In this document: piece after piece, positions 1-8,324 of the stretch
Layout of the letters: each line of letters begins with the position of its first letter
Numbering within the stretch: the first letter of the stretch is position 1
Origin: Allomesorhizobium sp043769475
GTDB taxonomy: Bacteria; Pseudomonadota; Alphaproteobacteria; Rhizobiales; Rhizobiaceae
Direction: 5' to 3'
DNA: 64,000 nucleotides
Assembly (NCBI RefSeq): GCF_043769475.1
Contig: NZ_CP171729.1
Coordinates: forward strand, 186,001-250,000
Program-made: the position numbers and the translations under genes
Notes under the pieces: model-generated
Seen by the model: the letters and a program-made list of their open reading frames with translations, nothing else
What the model was told of the DNA's origin: nothing
Database searches by the model: none

Positions 1-1
1 T

Positions 2-2245
2 GTGGGGATAGATAGAAGGACGCCCGCCGTTCCCTTGCAGCGTGGTGTCGACGATGCCCCACGCGACAGGCCGTCCGGCCCCTCCGTTGGCATACACCGA
101 ACAATGGACACCGCGCGGCATGCAGCGGCCGCGCCACGTGCAGCTAGTCCGCGGCGGCGCAGTCTTCCCTCAATGTCGGAGGGTGAAGCCCTGGCACCCG
201 TCGCCAGCCGGCCGCCAACTTCGGGTGTGGCAGTCCCCATTTCCCTGTCAAGCGAAGAGATCAACGAGGCAAAGCGACGAATGCACGGGCTGCTTACCGA
301 AATGACCATTTGCTATAATGCGTCCAGGCAAGACCTGAAGTCGCCAGAGCTGCTCGATCGGGTCGTCGCTGCAGGATCAGCAGTTCTGGAGTACTACGCG
401 AGCCTGCCTCGGCCTGTGGCGCGGACGATTATGGACGACACGCAGGTCCGTAGCTGCCGTGACCTCGTGTGTGGTGCGGTGAACTACTATAGCCGCCTTG
501 CCGAAGCGACTAGCCACAAATTGCAAGGAACACAAAAAGCTTCGAAAGACGTGTTTAGTATGATTCAATCCACGGCTACCCCGGACCAGCTGAGCCGAGC
601 AGATCTCAGTGTGGTGAAGGCGCATGTGGCCTGCGTGGACTGGTGGGAAAAGAAGGTAGGGCACTGCGAACGGGAGCGATTCGCCTGGGCCGCCGCTGGC
701 AACTTACCAAGTGCAACAGCCGAGATGCGGCAGGGAGAAGAGGCCGGACTGCGGCTGTCCACCGGCGGGACACTGTATGCCAAGGTCGTGCATCTGCAAA
801 CTCAGATCGGCCTCGCGCGAGTTAAGATAGAGCCGCAGGTGAGCACGTTTGAAGCACCCGTCAGGGAACTGCTCATTGGTGAGAATGGGCGAGTGCGTCT
901 GCTGGGAGACTTTGTCGGAGACGTTGGTCCGGCATTCCTCTCGGCGTCCGACGCTGTAACGAAGAACAAAGGGCGCCCACTCGACGCAGAGCACTGCGCC
1001 GTTTTGGAAGGAGTCATGGAGCGGCTTTCGGAATTTGCGTCGGCGTTCCAGGTCATCCGGACCAAACTAAACGATCACCAAACAGATGCCGGCCTGCCAT
1101 TGGAACTGTTGAGCCAGATCGTGGAGGGCGCGTGGATCATTGCGCACGATGTCATGCACTACCTGGAACTGCAGCCAAAGCCGCCAGCCGTTGCACTGCC
1201 GGCCGACGCTGGCGCGGCGATACCGGCCGAAGACGCTGGCGCTGCGATACCGGCCGAAACTGCCGGCAAGGCTGCAATGGCCGAAGGCGCCGCAACGCGC
1301 AAGAAAGGGAAAGGCAAGGACAAGCCGGCCGCTGGCGCTGGGAGTTCGGCGGCCGGGCGGCCCGAGCCGCAAGTCGCTGCGGCCGTCAGCGACCCTGCGC
1401 CAGCACCCAAGGTGCTCGTACGCTCGGATCTGGGTACGAAGAAGCTCGTGAGCGCGGAGGACGCGCAGAAGAGTGCGTCGGCGGCGGCAGAAAAGTTGGC
1501 GATCTGGCAGGCCCCGGCGTCCCCGAAGGCCCTGACGCCACGACTCGAGCGGTTGGACGAACTTTTGCAGTTCGATCTGGCTGGTCAGCAAAGAACCATC
1601 TCGCAAGCGCTCCAGATGAAACCCGAGGACGTCGAACACGCCGTCGACACCGTGGTTGAGCGCCTGCAAACGCAAGCCACCGAGATGCAGGCCTGTCTTG
1701 CCGCATTGGAGGATTTTCGTCTACGCCTGCTACTGCCGTCTACGCAGGTACCCAAAGTGAACGAGAAAACAGCCCACCTCAAAGACATGTTGAGCCAGGC
1801 GAAGGGACTCGCCAAGACTTTGACCCAGCAAAAGGAGATTATGACGATCGAATGCATGAAGACCTATGCATTTCCGTCGCAGAAGTACCTTGAGCACTTG
1901 CGGGCGGCCGGGCAGTTGAAGGCCGAGGATCGACCGCGCGCGTTGAAGGTGAAATCAGGGGAGCCAGGGTCGCTGTTCGAGATCAGGCTGCAGCCCACGG
2001 CACTGCGCAATGGTGCAACGCCGAATCCGGTGTGGGTGCACATCCATACGAACCGGCCGGTACATACTGGGCAGTTGCCAATGCTGGATGATGCGGACTT
2101 CGCGGCTTGCCACGTCAAGTCCGATGAACAGCGCGGCCACAATCGGCAGTGGCAGGACCGCCGGGCTGCATGGGGGCACGACAACGCCATGATCCACCGC
2201 GGCAAGCTCACCCCCGCGTTCTGCAAGTCCTTGTTGACCACGTAG
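2..2245 (+). CDS. Candidate type III effector (possibly XopP/Hlk-like), may be 5'-partial
   Basis: A long open frame of about 747 codons starts at the very edge of the window with GTG at base 2, so the true start is uncertain; in-frame ATGs lie at 104 and 173. The N-terminus is rich in Pro, Ser, Ala and Arg, as is usual for secreted effectors. The middle holds an Ala/Pro-rich low-complexity segment (about residues 395-470) with the repeated motif AGAAIPAE. The C-terminal ~100 residues look like a folded, conserved domain (VWVHIHTNRPVHTG, FAACHVKSDEQRGHNRQWQ, AMIHRGKLTP). From memory this tail resembles the XopP/Hlk effectors of Xanthomonas and Ralstonia; that link is an inference. Its place at the edge of a T3SS cluster next to nopP supports an effector role. 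A tts box, if present, would lie upstream of the window. Confidence 0.55.
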   Translation: MGIDRRTPAVPLQRGVDDAPRDRPSGPSVGIHRTMDTARHAAAAPRAASPRRRSLPSMSEGEALAPVASRPPTSGVAVPISLSSEEINEAKRRMHGLLTEMTICYNASRQDLKSPELLDRVVAAGSAVLEYYASLPRPVARTIMDDTQVRSCRDLVCGAVNYYSRLAEATSHKLQGTQKASKDVFSMIQSTATPDQLSRADLSVVKAHVACVDWWEKKVGHCERERFAWAAAGNLPSATAEMRQGEEAGLRLSTGGTLYAKVVHLQTQIGLARVKIEPQVSTFEAPVRELLIGENGRVRLLGDFVGDVGPAFLSASDAVTKNKGRPLDAEHCAVLEGVMERLSEFASAFQVIRTKLNDHQTDAGLPLELLSQIVEGAWIIAHDVMHYLELQPKPPAVALPADAGAAIPAEDAGAAIPAETAGKAAMAEGAATRKKGKGKDKPAAGAGSSAAGRPEPQVAAAVSDPAPAPKVLVRSDLGTKKLVSAEDAQKSASAAAEKLAIWQAPASPKALTPRLERLDELLQFDLAGQQRTISQALQMKPEDVEHAVDTVVERLQTQATEMQACLAALEDFRLRLLLPSTQVPKVNEKTAHLKDMLSQAKGLAKTLTQQKEIMTIECMKTYAFPSQKYLEHLRAAGQLKAEDRPRALKVKSGEPGSLFEIRLQPTALRNGATPNPVWVHIHTNRPVHTGQLPMLDDADFAACHVKSDEQRGHNRQWQDRRAAWGHDNAMIHRGKLTPAFCKSLLTT

Positions 2246-2291
2246 GGGGCCATGCACGTCCATCTGGTTCCCGAGGCGGCAACTTCCGCAG

Positions 2292-2440
2292 GCTGTTCGC
2301 CAAGACCGCTAGGTAGGCATCTCGCGAGCATGCCGCTTGTGGCGCCCCATGAGTTGTGGTGCCAGACGGGCTGTTCACCAAAGCCGAGGCATCTCGCGAG
2401 TATGCGCTTATGGGGCCCAGGACTTGTGGTGCCAGACGAC
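2292..2440. repeat. Imperfect direct repeat, two copies of about 70 bp
   Basis: Two adjacent related blocks follow the first gene. Each contains a GCTGTTCNCCAA start, a GGCATCTCGCGAG core and a TTGTGGTGCCAGACG end (about 2292-2373 and 2370-2440). They are diverged in the middle. They do not look coding, and no transposase is attached. The origin is unknown; a duplicated end of a lost mobile element is one possibility. Confidence 0.5.
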
Positions 2441-2445
2441 TAAAT

Positions 2446-3018
2446 TGAAGCATTTTCGTCTTGAGCCAAAATGGAAATGCCGCGATGTGCTCAAGTTGCC
2501 GGTCACGCAACTGAACTAGGGCAAAGAGGCCGAGCGGCGCTGCCACGTTATCTGAGTTTAGACGTGACAGCGCTCTCCGCCGTCGTCCGGCTCGCTCCGA
2601 AATCAATCCGGAAGATCGTCCCGTGACGAGCGCGGAGCAGGCCAACCGATCCGGTTCGCCGGCTTCAGCGGATCCAAACTCGCCAATGGTGTGTTGTCCG
2701 GGGAAGACGGTTCGGGAGGGCTGACACCAGCCCGGTTCTGACCGTGAAGAGGCGGTATCCCGTCCCGACTGCGATTCGCTCGGCTGCTGCAGCCGCTATC
2801 TGCATTCATGCCGCAGTTCATCCTCCGGGCGAGCTGGGCTGGAATGCTGCGTCTCCGCTGGTGCGGGGGCAGGTGCTGGAACCAGGCCATCCGCACCGGA
2901 GGGGTTTTTACGGCGACGAATCGAACCACCGCCGACGATCCACAAGAGTACTCGGATTCAAATATTCATAGCGACCGAGCGCACGGCAACGGTTGCAAGG
3001 GCCGGCCGCGCCCGCTGG
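2446..3018. other. Intergenic DNA without a recognised gene
   Basis: I see no frame here with a recognisable protein family, good start context or conserved motif. Short open frames exist on both strands but have arginine/proline-rich compositions typical of antisense shadows in GC-rich DNA. The stretch separates the left-edge effector gene from nopP, which ends at 3019 on the other strand. Confidence 0.5.
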
Positions 3019-3852
3019 TCACATGAAGTCATCCTCGTACGAGTATCTGGGTGAACTTGGTGAGCTCTCGACATCGCTGCTGCTCTCGCTATCCTCAGTT
3101 TTGCAAAGATAGAGCGGCGGTTTGTCTGCACGCTGCCATTCACCGGCACTGTTCTTAGTCCACTTTTCAGGATGCTGGGTAGGGTCAAGGACCATGTCGC
3201 CATCACCCACCTCAACAAACCCCATCGTCGCTGCGCGGGCTTGTGCTTCTGGATTAGCCGCACGCCAATTCAGCAACGGCCGTTCGCCGTCCATCCGAAG
3301 TTGATGCTCCAGCAGAATATCGCCTGCATTCTCGACGAGCGGATGAGCGACCTGAAGATCCACTATGGACGTGATCTTAGTTCGGCCAGGAAATTGTTCC
3401 CGCCAATTATCGGATTCGAACTCAGCCATGCTGAATCCGCCTTCCGTTCTCATCAGTCCGGCACTCTGGTCTCCCAATTGGTAGCTGAAATATCGCGCGT
3501 GCTTCGTATCGCGACGCACGCCGTATTGCTTAGCAACGTCCGCAGTGCGTCTTGCCCGTGAGGATACGAATTCCGAATACTCTTGCGGATTGTCGGCGAT
3601 GTGCATGATTTTTTCGCCATGAAATTGCCTCACCTCGCTTCTGAAGGAAGACCTGTCGATCTCTACCACCGGAGATCTGGGTTGAAGGGAATACGCTTGC
3701 GTAGCCCGCGACGATGAGCCGCCGCTGGAATCTGATCCAGCTAGGTCCATGCGGGCAAACGTGTCCGCGAACTGTTGAATTTGTGAATCCGTTTGCCCGT
3801 TGGCACTACGCGTGTAGTGGCTATCGGACGAGCCACCAATTCGACCATACAT
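3019..3852 (-). CDS. nopP: Nodulation outer protein P, T3SS effector NopP
   Basis: This 277-residue protein starts MYGRIGGSSDSHYTRS and matches what I recall of NopP, a rhizobial effector injected into legume cells that affects nodulation in a host-dependent way. The Ser/Gln-rich N-terminus (residues 1-60) fits an unstructured secretion signal. The central and C-terminal part (GERPLLNWRAANPEAQARA, GFVEVGDGDMVLDPTQHPE) looks like an acetyltransferase-type fold with Trp and Gly landmarks, but I cannot confirm activity. The C-terminus is a Ser/Glu/Asp-rich tail. The length is close to the family norm of about 270 residues. A tts box lies about 70 bp upstream of the ATG on the same strand, so TtsI control is expected. 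The gene is monocistronic. Confidence 0.8.
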   Translation of the reverse strand: MYGRIGGSSDSHYTRSANGQTDSQIQQFADTFARMDLAGSDSSGGSSSRATQAYSLQPRSPVVEIDRSSFRSEVRQFHGEKIMHIADNPQEYSEFVSSRARRTADVAKQYGVRRDTKHARYFSYQLGDQSAGLMRTEGGFSMAEFESDNWREQFPGRTKITSIVDLQVAHPLVENAGDILLEHQLRMDGERPLLNWRAANPEAQARAATMGFVEVGDGDMVLDPTQHPEKWTKNSAGEWQRADKPPLYLCKTEDSESSSDVESSPSSPRYSYEDDFM

Positions 3853-3920
3853 AATATTGCACTCCTGTGTTTAGCATTAGGTTGAGGCTGGTGTGGCGCC
3901 ACAGCCCTAGGTAGTCGGTT

Positions 3921-3943
3921 TGGCTGACGACTAGCTGACGAAG
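3921..3943 (-). promoter_or_regulatory. tts box upstream of nopP
   Basis: Read on the minus strand the site is CGTCAGCTAGTCGTCAGCC, which matches the GTCAGCTTnTCGnnAGCT core of the rhizobial tts box bound by TtsI. It lies about 70 bp before the nopP start codon. The same pattern occurs before nopB and nopX in this window. Confidence 0.8.
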
Positions 3944-4311
3944 GCGTTCTCCTGATGCAGACGAAAATTCGAACAGCCGTTAGCGTTTGTTGAAATCAGG
4001 CTGCGACCTGCGGCGGACGGCCAAGGCCCCGGGTCAGGTCGCCTAACTTTTCGGGTCTTGCTGGCTGCCGTTCCAAGGGAGCACTGCTCCAGCTTCGCGA
4101 TTAGCATGCCAAGCGGCGAGCGAGAACGTCGCCAAGCCACGGTTGCGGATCGAGCCGCCGAGTTCGCAGCCGTTCCCTTGCGCCCGCCGCCAATAGCGCC
4201 CGAGATGCGCAGAAGCTCTCCCGATAGGCATGACAGCAGTCCTTCGCGGCGGACCAACTAGCAATTTGCCGAACTGGCCACGAATGCCAGGACCTTATCG
4301 ACTGATTTGCA
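3944..4311. other. Intergenic DNA, no gene seen
   Basis: Between the nopP tts box and the IS21-type relic I find no plausible gene on either strand. A longer minus-strand open frame crosses this stretch into the relic, but its protein has no recognisable domain and it is antisense to the transposase relic. Confidence 0.5.
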
Positions 4312-4840
4312 GTGGAATACCGAGCGATGAAGCCAATATCACAGTTCCGGAAGCTCGTGACACAGACCGAATCCGGCTGTAGACATGCCGGGAGTTGGCC
4401 TGCTCCGGTAACATCCTGCCAGCGGTTGATGGAGAATCCGCAGACAGCGGCGCAGTTGGATCCTGTCAGACTGCTGAGCGACATGCGAACCGCCCAACAG
4501 CGGCTTATGGCATCAGCCGATCGATTGCCCACATCAGATTCCGTGGTGTCCGACCCGGCACTCGATGAGTTCCTTCCAGGCTTGCGAACCGCATTGAGGG
4601 AGAGCGAAACACGACCTACTGCGAAGCCGAAACCAAAACAGAGGCTGGATCGGCGTCGTACCTGATCCATTTGTGAGGCTCGCCCAAGAGCTACATGGAT
4701 GGTTGAAAGAAGGGCCGTGGCAAACGAGCCGGGAATTGCTGGCGCGACTGCAGTGGGACTATCCGGAGAAATATCCCAGTCTCCTTCTGCGCACACTGTC
4801 GGCCCAACTTCGTCAGCACCGGCCTTCCAGGCAATGTCGG
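4312..4840 (+). pseudogene. Relic of an IS21-type (IstA-like) transposase, C-terminal part
   Basis: Two overlapping frames together recall the C-terminal end of IstA-like integrase-type transposases. The second frame reads DPFVRLAQELHGWL, EGPWQTSRELLARLQ and YPSLLLRTLSAQLRQHR, matching the family pattern in which an Arg-rich stretch is followed by DPFE, a helix, and RTLQRRLRxWR. The reading frame changes by +1 at about 4655-4665, between an Arg-rich stretch and the DPFV segment. The DDE catalytic core and the IstB partner are absent, so this is a dead fragment. It lies exactly where T3SS genes downstream of rhcU (nopC, nopA, rhcV) are normally found, which suggests that an insertion and deletion removed them. 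Confidence 0.6.
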
Positions 4841-5519
4841 AGTGACGGGCCGCGACCATGGGAAACATCCAGGCGAGGCAACGGCAGAGTTGCTCGGGAG
4901 CACTCCTCGCTGAGGCAATGCAGATCTCATACTGATCGCCGCGCCGCAACTGCGGGGCGAATGGCGCGAGATCGCGAGATCGAACAGCCTCGAACAGAAA
5001 ACCGGCTGGAGCCAAAAAAGCCGGCGTGCTCGGAGATCGGTCATGGAACTTGACACGCCGATGACCGGCCTAGCCCGCTTGCTGCACGGCGATGAGCTTT
5101 CGGGGGGCCTGAAGCGGCGATCTGGTTGCCTTTGCGGTGCGTTTCCCAAGCCTCATCAGGCGCAGGCGGTGATCCGTCGCGATAGAAGGCGAGGGCTTGC
5201 GGGCTGAGGTCAGCGGGTTGTTTCGGGACACAGCATGCCGCCGTCGAAACACATGACGACAGCTTGCCGCCAACAGATGACAACCGGTCAGCGGCAGCGT
5301 AGGACCATTCATGGCGGGTGTGGTCTCCAGGAAATGGCGCGGATCGGCGTAAGCCACCAAATCCTGCGTCGTTTCAATGGCTTGCGCCACATCCGCCGAC
5401 TCGCATGAATTTCAGGCTAGGAAATGTCCGACGTAACGCCCTCGGGCAAGATCCACTCGATCACACGTCGAAAAGGTCATTAGCCTCTTGCATTGCGGGG
5501 CGACCATAGAGGCCCACAG
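4841..5519. other. Intergenic DNA after rhcU, no recognised gene
   Basis: This is the region immediately 3' of rhcU on its own strand. In related rhizobia small T3SS genes follow here, but I cannot find a NopC, NopA or RhcV sequence on the minus strand. The frames present are short or Arg/Pro-rich, and none matches a family I recognise. Confidence 0.5.
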
Positions 5520-6557
5520 CTAAGCCAAGCCTGCGGCGAAGAGTGCTCTCGCCACGGGCTCGAAATATTGCCCAGGAACAGGGTTGCCCAATTTCGCTTT
5601 GCTGATGAGCTGATGCGCTAGGACATGGTTATCCACAATTTCGAGACCTAGCGCCCGCGCCTCGCTCAGCAGGTGTGAAACGCGCTCGCCTTCGGCGCGG
5701 CAAACCAGGACCGGCACCCCGGTCTCACCACGAACGTAGCGCAGACCGACCAGTATCGCCCTTCCTTTGAAGACCAGCGTGGCGCGATGCACACCAAGGG
5801 GAGGCTCGTCAGCTGCCTCGTCGCGTATGCGACGTCGTTCACCCTTCAACTCGGGCGCCCCTTGCTGATCCTTTACCTCGCGCGTGACTTCAGTCTGGGT
5901 CATCCGCATTTCGCGCAGAAACAACGCACGCTGCAACAGGAGATCGATCAGGCCGGCGACCAGAAGTGCGCCGGCGCCAATTCCGATCAGCAGTTTTGCC
6001 TCTGCAACGACAAGGCCCAGACACCCCATGCCGCAGACCGGCAGATAGACCATCGGCTTCCACATGCCGAGAAGGCAAAGGGAAAAGGTTGCGCTGAGAA
6101 CGAATACCTTAAACAGGGTCTTGCCAAGTTCGACTATGGAACGCGCAGACACCAAGCGCTTCAGCCCTTTAAAAGGATCGATTTTCTCAAAGGTGGGCTT
6201 CATTGGCTCGAGAGAGAAAACAAATCCACCATTGGCTAACAAGCTGGCCAAAATCGCCGCCGCGACGAGGGTTCCAAGCAGCGGGCCAACAGTTGTCACC
6301 GTGAGTTCGACGAGCACAACCACCGCCTGCCGGACCGCGACATCGAAAGGCAGGTTCTGCAGCTTGTCGGCAAATAGCAGCGCTTCGCGGCATTTGTCTT
6401 CGATCACGCTGCTTCTTAGCCATAGGTATCCGAGCCCAGCGCAAGTGCCGAACGCCCGAACGAAATCGGAGCTACGTGGCAGCTGCCCTTTTTTGCGCGC
6501 GTCGTCTAGCTTCTTGGGGGTGGCGTCGCGTGTCTTCTCTTCACTCGTGTCGCTCAT
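5520..6557 (-). CDS. rhcU: T3SS export apparatus switch protein RhcU (SctU/FlhB family)
   Basis: The protein starts MSDTSEEKTRDATPKKLDDARKKGQLPRSSDF, the typical FlhB/SctU opening, and has four hydrophobic segments (about residues 25-50, 70-110, 130-160 and 175-210) followed by a cytosolic domain. It belongs to the inner-membrane export gate and normally switches substrate specificity after self-cleavage at NPTH. That tetrapeptide is not present: the aligned position reads VFKGRAILVGLRYVRGET, and the frame around it is open and continuous. Its length of 345 is normal. It is last in the nopB-rhcU operon and overlaps rhcT by the ATGA type of junction. Confidence 0.93.
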   Translation of the reverse strand: MSDTSEEKTRDATPKKLDDARKKGQLPRSSDFVRAFGTCAGLGYLWLRSSVIEDKCREALLFADKLQNLPFDVAVRQAVVVLVELTVTTVGPLLGTLVAAAILASLLANGGFVFSLEPMKPTFEKIDPFKGLKRLVSARSIVELGKTLFKVFVLSATFSLCLLGMWKPMVYLPVCGMGCLGLVVAEAKLLIGIGAGALLVAGLIDLLLQRALFLREMRMTQTEVTREVKDQQGAPELKGERRRIRDEAADEPPLGVHRATLVFKGRAILVGLRYVRGETGVPVLVCRAEGERVSHLLSEARALGLEIVDNHVLAHQLISKAKLGNPVPGQYFEPVARALFAAGLA

Positions 6558-7372
6558 TTCAGCAACTTATCGAACCACTCGAGCGCGCCATTCGCTTGTG
6601 TGATCTCCAGTTTCATACCCTCTACCAGATAGCCAGCGTAGGTGACCATGAGAATCGGAAAGACAAGATTCTTGATCGCCGGGGACAGTTGACTCGATTT
6701 GAATTGCGGCGCAAAGCGACGCAGTAGCATCATGGATACATCAATCAGCATCATAAAGAACACGATGGGCCCTGACACCAATAAAGCCATGCGCATAATC
6801 TGATCGAGGAGCCTTAATATCTCCATTGCTCCTTGCGTGCTCAATGTAGGGTGAAACCGATACACGGGCCAGATCAAGTAGCTACCATAAAGACCGCTCA
6901 TCACAGTTTCCAGACCCCCTGATGCGACGAAGATGGTAGTCGCAGTGATCCCGAGACAGACGCCCATAGCGGAAGCCTGACTGTTCGTAGCGGGGTCGGT
7001 CGGAGCGGACGGGTTGGTAATGCCGCGTTGGTTGTCGATAAACTCACCGGCCGCCTGAAGGCCCCATAAGGGAATGCCAAAAAAAGTGCCAAGTAGTGCG
7101 CCGACAAAAATCTCCTTCAATCCGAGCAGAGTTACCTGGATCAGACGTGTTTCAGGATCCAGTGCCTGCAACCCGCCGCTGACGTGTGCCAGGCATGGCA
7201 ATCCGAAGGCGACAGCCAAGCAGCCGCGGATCAGCCCATCCGTCTGAGACCGTGTAAATACAGGTAGGATCAGCATAATGCCTATCGCGCGCGCCGCGCC
7301 GAGACCGGCTGCAACGACGAGTTCGATAGCCGTATGGATCAGGATTTGAAGCTCGGCCGGTGACGCATGCAT
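6554..7372 (-). CDS. rhcT: T3SS export apparatus protein RhcT (SctT/FliR family)
   Basis: A 272-residue polytopic inner-membrane protein with about six hydrophobic stretches, fitting the FliR/SctT family that forms the export gate with SctR and SctS. Family-like segments include ARAIGIMLILPVFTR near residues 24-38 and GEFIDNQRG near residues 112-120. Its size is normal. It lies 8 bp after rhcS and overlaps rhcU by 4 bp, showing co-transcription and probable translational coupling. Confidence 0.93.
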   Translation of the reverse strand: MHASPAELQILIHTAIELVVAAGLGAARAIGIMLILPVFTRSQTDGLIRGCLAVAFGLPCLAHVSGGLQALDPETRLIQVTLLGLKEIFVGALLGTFFGIPLWGLQAAGEFIDNQRGITNPSAPTDPATNSQASAMGVCLGITATTIFVASGGLETVMSGLYGSYLIWPVYRFHPTLSTQGAMEILRLLDQIMRMALLVSGPIVFFMMLIDVSMMLLRRFAPQFKSSQLSPAIKNLVFPILMVTYAGYLVEGMKLEITQANGALEWFDKLLK

Positions 7373-7380
7373 GGCAGAGA

Positions 7381-7662
7381 CTAGTAGCTAAGTGTCATGG
7401 CGGGAAACTCGGTAAAGATTTGGTTGGTTAGCTCTATCAACGGGGCGCTCAGCACAGGAGCAAACAGGCCAATCACCGCGACAACAACCAAAAGCTTCAC
7501 GGTGAGTGGCAAGCTTTCATCCTGGATCTGCGTTGCCGCCTGGATGATGCCAATGACCAGGCCAACAATTACCGATGCAATGAGCGGTGGTAGAATCCAG
7601 ATCATGAAAACCACCAACGATTGACTCATAAGAGTGACAATACTGGATTCAGCGATAATCAA
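7381..7662 (-). CDS. rhcS: T3SS export apparatus protein RhcS (SctS/FliQ family)
   Basis: A 93-residue protein with two transmembrane helices (about residues 14-38 and 57-76), the standard architecture of FliQ/SctS. The loop IIQAATQIQDESLPLTVKL carries the QIQDESL pattern conserved in the family. It overlaps the end of rhcR by 4 bp (ATGA) and precedes rhcT, the universal R-S-T order. Confidence 0.94.
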   Translation of the reverse strand: MIIAESSIVTLMSQSLVVFMIWILPPLIASVIVGLVIGIIQAATQIQDESLPLTVKLLVVVAVIGLFAPVLSAPLIELTNQIFTEFPAMTLSY

Positions 7663-8324
7663 CCTCCCGGTATGGTGTAACTCAACACAAGTCCGTGCAT
7701 CAATTTCGACCAGCCATCAATAGCGACGAACACGAAGAGTTTGAAAGGGACAGATATAAGCGTTGGGGATACCATAGACATACCCATTGCCATCAAAATT
7801 GTCGTCACAATAAGATCGATAGCGATAAAAGGAAGATAAAGAAGAAATCCGATCTCAAAAGCGCGCTTTAGTTCTGAAATTAGAAAAGATGGCGCAAGAA
7901 TGGATAGATCATCAGCTGTGGTCGTGGCCCGCATTTCCTCTGGCCAGACTTTTTCAGTCGACGAGAGAAAAAATTGTCGCTGCTCTTCATTTGTAAACTT
8001 CTTGAGATGATCGCGCAGGGGCTCGCTCCCCGATTTGGCGGCGGTTACCCAGTCATCCAATGTCTGATAACGTAGGGTCGGATCGGTCATCCGATCATAG
8101 GTCTGTTCAACAAGAGGCGCGCTAACGAACATGGTGAGGATCAATGCCACGGCGTACAGCACTATGTTAGGTGGTATCGTCTGCGTCCCGAGCGCGTTGC
8201 GGACGAGGAAAAGAACAACCGACACCTTTACAAAGGCCGTAGTTGTCACAACCGCTAAAACCAGCAGACCCAGTCCGGCAGTAACCGCAAGGAGCGCCAG
8301 GATTGTCGGCTGAATCTCAGTCAT
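7659..8324 (-). CDS. rhcR: T3SS export apparatus protein RhcR (SctR/FliP family)
   Basis: About 221 residues with an N-terminal hydrophobic helix (LLAVTAGLGLLVLAVVTTTAF), a FVKVSVVLFLVRNALG segment, a hydrophilic middle and a C-terminal LPFIAIDLIVTTILMAMGM block that is diagnostic of FliP/SctR. It forms the core of the export gate. I chose the ATG at 8324 (MTEIQPTILAL) over a GTG at 8342. Either start overlaps the end of rhcQ by a few codons, as is common in this operon. Confidence 0.93.
   Translation of the reverse strand: MTEIQPTILALLAVTAGLGLLVLAVVTTTAFVKVSVVLFLVRNALGTQTIPPNIVLYAVALILTMFVSAPLVEQTYDRMTDPTLRYQTLDDWVTAAKSGSEPLRDHLKKFTNEEQRQFFLSSTEKVWPEEMRATTTADDLSILAPSFLISELKRAFEIGFLLYLPFIAIDLIVTTILMAMGMSMVSPTLISVPFKLFVFVAIDGWSKLMHGLVLSYTIPGG

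Noticed and set aside
1067..1675. Long minus-strand open frame (about 200 codons) inside the left-edge effector gene
   Set aside because: Arg/Leu-rich antisense shadow of the plus-strand gene; no motif and no ribosome-binding site.
4101..5015. 304-codon minus-strand open frame over the IS21 relic
   Set aside because: No domain, mixed composition, and antisense to the recognisable transposase sequence.
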